This document shows, piece by piece, positions 58,807 through 64,000 of a DNA stretch of 64,000 nt; within the stretch, counting starts at the first letter, position 1; every line of letters starts with the position of its first letter. The DNA comes from Lysobacteraceae bacterium (GTDB lineage: Bacteria > Pseudomonadota > Gammaproteobacteria > Xanthomonadales > Rhodanobacteraceae): NCBI GenBank assembly GCA_004143945.1, contig SEHB01000008.1, positions 62,001 to 126,000 of the forward strand. The letters run 5' to 3'. A program made the translations under genes and the position numbers. Below the pieces are notes generated by a model. That model saw only the letters and a program-made list of their open reading frames with translations. It made no database searches and had not been told where the DNA came from.

Positions 58807-60909
58807 GTGGCGAAAGTAACCAAGTCGTTCCAGTACGGCAGCCATACGGTCACGCTGGAGACGGGCGAAATCGCCCGCCAGGCTTCCGGCGCTGTCGTGG
58901 TCAGCATGGGCGGTACCGTCGTGCTGGTCACCGCGGTCGCGGCCCCGAAGGCGCGCGAAGGGCAGGACTTCTTCCCGCTCACCGTCGACTACGTCGAGAA
59001 GTTCTATTCCGCCGGCCGCATCCCGGGCGGGTTCTTCAAGCGCGAAGGCCGCCCGACCGAAAAGGAAACGCTGACCTCGCGCCTGATCGATCGTCCGGTG
59101 CGTCCGCTGTTCCCGGAAGAGTTCCGCAACGAAGTGCAGGTCATCGCGCAGGTGTTGTCGCTGAACCCCGAAGTCGACGGCGACATCCCGGCGCTGATCG
59201 GCGCGTCCGCGGCGCTGAGCCTCGCGGGCATTCCGTTCAAGGGCCCGATCGGCGCGGCGCGCGTCGGTTACGCGAACGGCCAGTACCTGCTGAATCCGAG
59301 CGCGACCGAACTCAAGACCTCCGACCTCGACCTCGTCGTCGCGGGCACCGCGGGTGCGGTGCTGATGGTCGAATCCGAGGCGAAGCTGCTCAGCGAAGAG
59401 ATCATGCTGGGTGCCGTGATGTTCGGACACAAGCAGTTGCAGGCGGTGGTCCGCGCGATCGCGGAACTCGCGTCCGAAGCGGCCAAGCGGTCGTGGGACT
59501 GGCAGGCACCCGCGCGCGACGCGGCGATGGTCGATGCGCTCAAGGGTGCGATCGGCAGCCGCCTGTCCGAGGCGTTCCAGGTGCGCGACAAGCTGCAGCG
59601 CCGCGACGCGATCGCGTCGATCAAGGCCGACGTGCTGGAGTCGCTCAAGGCGACCGCCGAGCAGAAGGGCTGGTTGCCGGGCGACCTCGGCAAGGAGTTC
59701 GCCGAACTCGAATACCGCACGATGCGCGACAGCGTGCTGACCACCAAGGTGCGTATCGACGGCCGCAACCTCGACGACGTGCGTCCGATCAGCGTGCGCG
59801 TCGGCGTGCTGCCGCGCACGCACGGCTCGGCGCTGTTCACGCGTGGCGAGACGCAGGCGATCGTCGTCTGCACGCTCGGCACCACGCGTGACGCGCAGAT
59901 CATCGACGCGCCCGAAGGCGAGTCGAAGGATCCGTTCCTGTTCCACTACAACTTCCCGCCGTTCTCGGTCGGCGAAGCGGGCCGCTTCGGCGCGCCCAAG
60001 CGTCGCGAAATCGGCCACGGCCGCCTCGCCAAGCGCGGCGTGCAGGCGGTGAAGCCGCCGATCGAGGAATTCCCGTACGTGCTGCGCGTGGTCTCGGAGA
60101 TCACCGAGTCGAACGGTTCGTCCTCGATGGCGTCGGTCTGCGGTTCCTCGCTCGCGATGATGGATGCGGGCGTTCCGCTGAAGGCGCCGGTCGCGGGCAT
60201 CGCGATGGGCCTCGTGAAGGAAGACGCCAACTATGTCGTGCTGAGCGACATCCTCGGCGACGAGGATCACCTCGGCGACATGGACTTCAAGGTGGCCGGC
60301 AGTGCCGACGGCATCTCCGCGCTGCAGATGGACATCAAGATCGACGGCATCACCGAAGAGATCATGAAGGTCGCGCTCGAGCAGGCCAAGCGCGGCCGCC
60401 TGCACATCCTCGGCGAGATGAACAAGGTCATCAGCACGCCGCGCTCGGAAATGAGCGAGTACGCGCCGCGCCTGATCACGATGAAGATCCACCCGGACAA
60501 GATCCGCGAAGTGATCGGCAAGGGCGGCACCACGATCCGCTCGATCACCGAGGAAACCGGCGCGACGATCGACATCAGCGACGACGGCACCGTGATCATC
60601 GCCTCGGTCAACCGCGAAGCGGGCGACGCGGCGAAGAAGCGCATCGAGCAGATCACCTCGGACGTCGAGCCGGGCCGCATCTACGAGGGCAAGGTCGCCA
60701 AGCTGATGGACTTCGGCGCGTTCGTCACGATCATGCCGGGCAAGGACGGCCTCGTGCACGTCTCGCAGATCTCCTCCGAGCGCGTCGAGAAGGTGTCGGA
60801 CAAGCTCAAGGAAGGCGACATCGTGAAGGTCAAAGTGCTCGAGGTCGACAAGCAGGGCCGCATCCGCCTGTCGATGAAGGCGGTCACCGAGGACGAAGGC
60901 GCCGCCTGA
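58807..60909 (+). CDS. pnp: polyribonucleotide nucleotidyltransferase
   Basis: A 700-residue phosphorolytic 3'-5' exoribonuclease of the degradosome. Two RNase PH domains ([39 protein letters not shown]) flank a helical domain; a KH domain ([20 protein letters not shown]) and S1 domain ([20 protein letters not shown]) close the protein. GTG start at 58807. Last gene of the rimP cluster, followed by a strong terminator. Confidence 0.98.
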   Translation: MAKVTKSFQYGSHTVTLETGEIARQASGAVVVSMGGTVVLVTAVAAPKAREGQDFFPLTVDYVEKFYSAGRIPGGFFKREGRPTEKETLTSRLIDRPVRPLFPEEFRNEVQVIAQVLSLNPEVDGDIPALIGASAALSLAGIPFKGPIGAARVGYANGQYLLNPSATELKTSDLDLVVAGTAGAVLMVESEAKLLSEEIMLGAVMFGHKQLQAVVRAIAELASEAAKRSWDWQAPARDAAMVDALKGAIGSRLSEAFQVRDKLQRRDAIASIKADVLESLKATAEQKGWLPGDLGKEFAELEYRTMRDSVLTTKVRIDGRNLDDVRPISVRVGVLPRTHGSALFTRGETQAIVVCTLGTTRDAQIIDAPEGESKDPFLFHYNFPPFSVGEAGRFGAPKRREIGHGRLAKRGVQAVKPPIEEFPYVLRVVSEITESNGSSSMASVCGSSLAMMDAGVPLKAPVAGIAMGLVKEDANYVVLSDILGDEDHLGDMDFKVAGSADGISALQMDIKIDGITEEIMKVALEQAKRGRLHILGEMNKVISTPRSEMSEYAPRLITMKIHPDKIREVIGKGGTTIRSITEETGATIDISDDGTVIIASVNREAGDAAKKRIEQITSDVEPGRIYEGKVAKLMDFGAFVTIMPGKDGLVHVSQISSERVEKVSDKLKEGDIVKVKVLEVDKQGRIRLSMKAVTEDEGAA

Positions 60910-60935
60910 ACGCGGTTGCCTGCAGCACACGAAAA

Positions 60936-60963
60936 GGCGGGCCTCGGGCCCGCCTTTTTTTTT
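60936..60963 (+). terminator. strong intrinsic terminator after pnp
   Basis: GGCGGGCC, TCG and GGCCCGCC form a perfect 8-bp stem followed by nine T (60955-60963), with AAAA before the stem. The clearest terminator in the window; it marks the end of the rimP-pnp operon. Confidence 0.93.
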
Positions 60964-61001
60964 CCGCCCGGGTCGGCTGCTAGAATCACGGGCCACGAAC
61001 G

Positions 61002-61325
61002 ATGGTATCGATGATGGCCGACGCGTTGCGCTACGAGGAGTTCCGCGCCCGGCTGGCGAGCGAATGCAGCGTGCGGTACGGCGACGCCGATGCGACCGGG
61101 CCGAGCCTTCCCGCGGTCCTCGCGGAAGTCGGGGAGCGCCGCGAGCAGCAGGGCTTCGAGTCGTTCGCGTTGCTGTTCCACGTCGAGAACGTCGAGGCGC
61201 CGCAGCAGGGCAGCCACGTCGTGCGCTTCGCCGACGGAACGGAGCTGGACGTGTTCCTGGTGCCGATCGCGCGCGATGGCGCGCGCCTTGTCTACGAAGC
61301 GGTCTTCAATCGCGCGACGAGCTGA
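61002..61325 (+). CDS. DUF6916-like protein
   Basis: A 107-residue soluble protein. FALLFHVENVEAPQQGSHVV, FADGTELDVFLVPIARDG and the ending YEAVFNR match the DUF6916 pattern known from small proteins near phage-tail-collar genes; function unknown. The first Met is at 61002, but 61011 and 61014 are in frame and possible. TAGAAT at 60981-60986 may be a -10 box. It converges with the related leftward gene at 61348. Confidence 0.75.
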   Translation: MVSMMADALRYEEFRARLASECSVRYGDADATGPSLPAVLAEVGERREQQGFESFALLFHVENVEAPQQGSHVVRFADGTELDVFLVPIARDGARLVYEAVFNRATS

Positions 61326-61347
61326 TCGGCGACTGACGACGTGGCGA

Positions 61348-61752
61348 TCAGGTGCGGTTGAACACGACCTGGTAGCGCCCGGCATCCCCGAACGGCGACA
61401 CCAGGGCTTCGAACGATTCGACATCGACCGCGCCGAGCGTGTAGATCGCTTCCGGCAACGACGTGCCCGCGTCGCATTCGAACACGAGCGTGAAGCTGTG
61501 CTCGCGCGCCATCGCGGGATCGCGTTGCGCCGACAGCGCGCGCGCGCGGCTGACCTTGGCCAGCGTGAGGACGGTGGTCGATCCCGAGGCGTCGGTCGCA
61601 GTGAAGCGACGGCCGACCTGCGAGGCGAACGTCGCATATCCCATTTGCGCAGCGGCCGTCGTGGCTGCCTGCGCGAGCGGCGCGCGCACGATCGCGAGCG
61701 CTGCGGTCGCCAGCGCGAACTGTTGCAGGAAGCGGCGACGAGGCTGCGACAT
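61348..61752 (-). CDS. Tat-exported DUF6916-like protein
   Basis: A 134-residue protein beginning SQPRRRFLQQFALATAALAI, a twin-arginine signal (RRRFLQ plus hydrophobic stretch). The mature part ends with FTLVFECDAGTSLPEAIYTL and a final YQVVFNRT, the same strand pattern as the neighbour at 61002-61325. So two related domains, one cytoplasmic and one exported, lie end to end. Divergent from the collar operon; a regulatory or structural partnership with it is inferred. Confidence 0.75.
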   Translation of the reverse strand: MSQPRRRFLQQFALATAALAIVRAPLAQAATTAAAQMGYATFASQVGRRFTATDASGSTTVLTLAKVSRARALSAQRDPAMAREHSFTLVFECDAGTSLPEAIYTLGAVDVESFEALVSPFGDAGRYQVVFNRT

Positions 61753-61834
61753 GGTATCGTTCCGGCGGCGGGAGCGCCGAGTCTAGCAGCAAGCGAAGTC
61801 GCCGCGCAGCGGCGCCAGCGCGCGCGATTCCGCT

Positions 61835-61864
61835 TGTACCGTGCAACTTTGCATGACTATCATG
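61835..61864 (+). promoter_or_regulatory. promoter of collar-protein operon
   Basis: TTGTAC (61835-61840), an 18-base spacer and TATCAT (61859-61864), about 50 bases before the first collar gene. Confidence 0.55.
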
Positions 61865-61913
61865 GCGGTACTTCGTCGACGCAATGTCGGCGGCGCTCCA
61901 GGGGGATTCACCA

Positions 61914-62435
61914 ATGGCGACGCCATACCTCGGCGAGATCCGGATGTTCGGATTCGATTTCCCGCCGCGCGGCTGGGCGGTCTGCGCGGGGCAGTTGCTC
62001 GCGATCAGCCAGAACCAGGCACTGTTTTCGCTGCTCGGCACGACCTACGGCGGCAATGGCCAGACCACGTTCGCGTTGCCTGACCTGCGCGGTCGCGCAC
62101 CGATCCACGCCGGACAGGGACCGGGCCTCAGCGCGCGCGTGCTGGGTGAGTCGAGTGGCGCGGAGCAGCACACGCTGCTCGCGTCCGAACTGCCGCAGCA
62201 TACGCACCTCGCTCAGGTGGCAGGCGCGCCGACGACCGGTACGCCCGCGGGCGACGTCGTGCTTGCCGCGCCGTCCGGCAGCCCGTTGTTCCGCAGCGGG
62301 ACCGCACCTTCGGCCACCCTTGCGCCAGCGTCGGTCGGGTTGTCGGGCGGCACCCAGCCGCATCCGAACATGCAGCCGTACGCCGTGATGAACATCTCGA
62401 TCGCCCTGCAGGGCGTTTTCCCGTCGCGCAACTGA
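61914..62435 (+). CDS. phage tail collar domain protein 1 (MdpB-like)
   Basis: A 173-residue protein of the tail-fibre collar family (PF07484), also called microcystin-dependent protein-like. The hallmark is GEIRMFGFDFPPRGWAVCAG, QNQALFSLLGTTYGGNG, TFALPDLRGRAP at the N-terminus, then ELPQHTH and a closing PHPNMQPYAVMNISIALQG. No signal peptide. GGGGGA (61899-61904) precedes ATG 61914. First of three tandem paralogues. Confidence 0.92.
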   Translation: MATPYLGEIRMFGFDFPPRGWAVCAGQLLAISQNQALFSLLGTTYGGNGQTTFALPDLRGRAPIHAGQGPGLSARVLGESSGAEQHTLLASELPQHTHLAQVAGAPTTGTPAGDVVLAAPSGSPLFRSGTAPSATLAPASVGLSGGTQPHPNMQPYAVMNISIALQGVFPSRN

Positions 62436-62446
62436 GGGATTCGATC

Positions 62447-62965
62447 GTGTCGGAACCGTTTCTCGGCGAGATCCAGATGGTGGGCTTCAACTTCGCTCCG
62501 CGCGGCTGGGCATTCTGCCATGGCAGCTTGCTCAGCATCGCGCAGAACGACGCGCTCTACGCGCTGCTCGGGACCACCTACGGCGGCGACGGCCAGGTCA
62601 CGTTCGCACTACCCGACCTGCGCGGCCGCATACCGATCGCCCAGGGCCAGGGGCCGGGCTTGACCAACCGCGTCGTCGGCCAGCTCGGCGGTACTGAAAC
62701 CGTGACGCTGGGTGCGCAGCAGATGCCCGCTCACCAGCACCAGATGGCCGTGGCGGCGATCGGTACGCGAACGCCTGCGCCTGGCGGAAACCTGCTCGCG
62801 AGCGGGGAGGCCGACATCTATTCGCGCAACGCCGGGCCGACCGTCGGTCTCGCGGCGACCCAGCTCTCGGCGGCCGGATCCTCGTTGCCGCACGAAAACA
62901 TGCAACCCGTCCTCGCGGTGAACTTCATCATCGCGCTGGAGGGGATCTTCCCTTCGCGGAACTGA
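62447..62965 (+). CDS. phage tail collar domain protein 2 (MdpB-like)
   Basis: A 172-residue paralogue of its neighbours: GEIQMVGFNFAPRGWAFCHG, NDALYALLGTTYGGDGQVTF, LPDLRGRIPI, QMPAHQHQMAV and a final LAVNFIIALEGIFPSRN. GTG start with GAGGGA overlapping the upstream stop region. The central variable part differs from the other two, which suggests different binding partners. Confidence 0.92.
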   Translation: MSEPFLGEIQMVGFNFAPRGWAFCHGSLLSIAQNDALYALLGTTYGGDGQVTFALPDLRGRIPIAQGQGPGLTNRVVGQLGGTETVTLGAQQMPAHQHQMAVAAIGTRTPAPGGNLLASGEADIYSRNAGPTVGLAATQLSAAGSSLPHENMQPVLAVNFIIALEGIFPSRN

Positions 62966-62973
62966 GCCTCGCC

Positions 62974-63489
62974 ATGTCCGAACCCTTCCTCGGCCAGATC
63001 TCCATCGCCGGTTTCAACTTCGCCCCGCGCGGCTGGGCGCAGTGCAACGGCCAGTTGATCCCGATCCAGCAGAACACCGCGCTGTTCGCGTTGCTCGGCA
63101 CGACGTACGGCGGCAACGGCCAGAGCAACTACGCGCTGCCGGACCTGCGCGGCCGTGCGCCGATGTCACCCGGAAACGGCCCCGGCCTCACGCCGCGCAC
63201 GCTCGGGGAAGCCACCGGCGTCGAACGTGTCACGCTGCTGCCGACCGAGATGCCGATGCACACGCATGCGGTGAACGCGCAGACGTCGCGAGCCGATCGT
63301 GGCAATGCAGGCGGAGCCCAACTCGCGGCGAGCGCCGACGCGATCTACTCGAACGCGCCGCCCTCCTCGGTGCTGGCGCCCACCACCGTGTTCGCGTCGG
63401 GGGGCAACCTCTCGCACAACAACATGCAGCCGTACCTGGCGCTCAACTTCATCATCGCGCTGGAAGGCATCTTCCCGGCGCGCAACTGA
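62974..63489 (+). CDS. phage tail collar domain protein 3 (MdpB-like)
   Basis: A 171-residue third paralogue: GQISIAGFNFAPRGWAQCNG, QQNTALFALLGTTYGGNGQS, LPDLRGRAPM, EMPMHTHAV and LALNFIIALEGIFPARN. Starts 8 bases after gene 2 and ends 8 bases before a GNAT gene. Free-standing collar proteins without other phage genes are known in many bacteria but have no settled function. Confidence 0.92.
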   Translation: MSEPFLGQISIAGFNFAPRGWAQCNGQLIPIQQNTALFALLGTTYGGNGQSNYALPDLRGRAPMSPGNGPGLTPRTLGEATGVERVTLLPTEMPMHTHAVNAQTSRADRGNAGGAQLAASADAIYSNAPPSSVLAPTTVFASGGNLSHNNMQPYLALNFIIALEGIFPARN

Positions 63490-63497
63490 GGGTTGCA

Positions 63498-64000
63498 ATG
63501 GCCGCGACACCTCACCCTGGCAGCGACTCGCCGATCGGCCTGCGCGATATCCGCGCGTCCGATCGCGGATTCCTCCGCGAGGTGTACGCGCAGACGCGCC
63601 TGGAAGAACTCGCGCCGCTCGGCTGGAGCCCGCAGCAGGTCGATGCCTTCATCGACATGCAGTTCGAGGCGCAGCAACGCGACTACTGGAGCCACTACGA
63701 CACCGCGCGCTTCCAGGTCGTCACCTGCGGGGGCGTGGATGCGGGCAGGCTCTACGTCGAGCGTCGCGAAGATGAATTGCGCGTCATCGACATCGCGCTG
63801 TTGCCGCGATTCCGCGACCGCGGGATCGCGACTGCACTGTTCCACCCGCTGTTCGACGAGGCGGACGCGCAAGGGCTCGCGGTGCGCATCCACGTCGAGC
63901 TCGCGAATCGCGCACAACGACTCTATCTTCGACTCGGCTTCGCCTTCACCGGCGAATCGGGACCGGTCTATCGCTTGATGGAACGCCTGCCGCACGCACC
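63498..64000 (+). CDS. GNAT family N-acetyltransferase (3' end outside window)
   Basis: Translating from ATG 63498 gives at least 167 residues in an open frame to the window end. The GNAT core is clear: IGLRDIRASDRGFLREVYAQ at the start, RLYVERREDELRVIDIALLP, then the acyl-CoA loop RFRDRGIATALFHPLFDEA (R/Q-x-x-G-x-G/A form) and NRAQRLYLRLGFAFTGESGP. It follows the third collar gene after 8 bases, so it is likely in the same operon. Substrate unknown. Confidence 0.85.
   Translation, partial: MAATPHPGSDSPIGLRDIRASDRGFLREVYAQTRLEELAPLGWSPQQVDAFIDMQFEAQQRDYWSHYDTARFQVVTCGGVDAGRLYVERREDELRVIDIALLPRFRDRGIATALFHPLFDEADAQGLAVRIHVELANRAQRLYLRLGFAFTGESGPVYRLMERLPHA

Noticed and set aside
57784-60996. 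Long minus-strand open frame opposite truB, rpsO and pnp
   Set aside because: Antisense of conserved genes in a GC-rich genome; composition biased, and it crosses three genes and a terminator.
61914-63489. Prophage tail region
   Set aside because: Collar-domain genes alone are present; no sheath, baseplate, capsid or lysis genes in the visible part, so a prophage cannot be claimed.

Overview
The window is high-GC, gene-dense chromosomal DNA of a gammaproteobacterium. Gene content and order (leuS-lptE-holA-nadD; glmM-tpiA-secG-leuU; an unfused 14-gene nuo operon; metY-rimP-nusA-infB-rbfA-truB-rpsO-pnp) point to the Lysobacterales/Xanthomonadales, probably near Rhodanobacteraceae such as Dokdonella. 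The taxon is inferred from gene order and protein style, not from a marker search.

Layout. 1-10 kb: accessory genes, namely a TIGR03032-type protein with a GNAT-like partner, several secreted repeat proteins, a hotdog thioesterase, the thioredoxin-TPR protein CnoX, a membrane protein/XRE regulator pair behind a perfect palindrome, and a secreted amidohydrolase coupled to a SemiSWEET. 10-16 kb: leuS, a glutathione S-transferase, lptE, holA, nadD. 16-23.5 kb: an insert between nadD and rsfS with a cupredoxin-domain protein, a DEAD-box helicase and secreted beta-rich proteins. 23.6-29.4 kb: rsfS, rlmH, a VOC protein, a HAF-repeat protein, an M23 peptidase, pyrC and yidD. 29.4-36 kb: dksA, glmM, a 2OG-Fe(II) oxygenase, a GT-C type membrane protein, tpiA, secG, tRNA-Leu(GAG). 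36-51.4 kb: nuoA-N, complete respiratory complex I. 51.4-61 kb: initiator tRNA, then the rimP-to-pnp transcription/translation/RNA-decay operon, ended by a strong terminator. 61-64 kb: two DUF6916-like proteins, three tandem phage-tail-collar proteins and a GNAT gene cut by the window end.

The most striking pattern is a shared extreme C-terminal signature, D-x-[ILV]-F-x-D-G-[FY]-[DE], at or within three residues of the end of six otherwise unrelated secreted proteins (genes at 2022-3500, 5448-6241, 6298-7500, 19981-20256, 21724-23388, 25496-26569). The folds differ (parallel beta-helix, delta-60 repeats, a propeller-like repeat protein, a 91-residue beta protein, FG-GAP plus Fn3-like, HAF repeats), so common descent of the whole proteins does not explain it. 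It looks like an undescribed C-terminal sorting or processing tag. Other points of interest are GGGAAT-rich long inverted repeats lying just upstream of three core genes, histone-H1-like Lys/Ala extensions on both RsfS and DksA, and the collar-protein operon.
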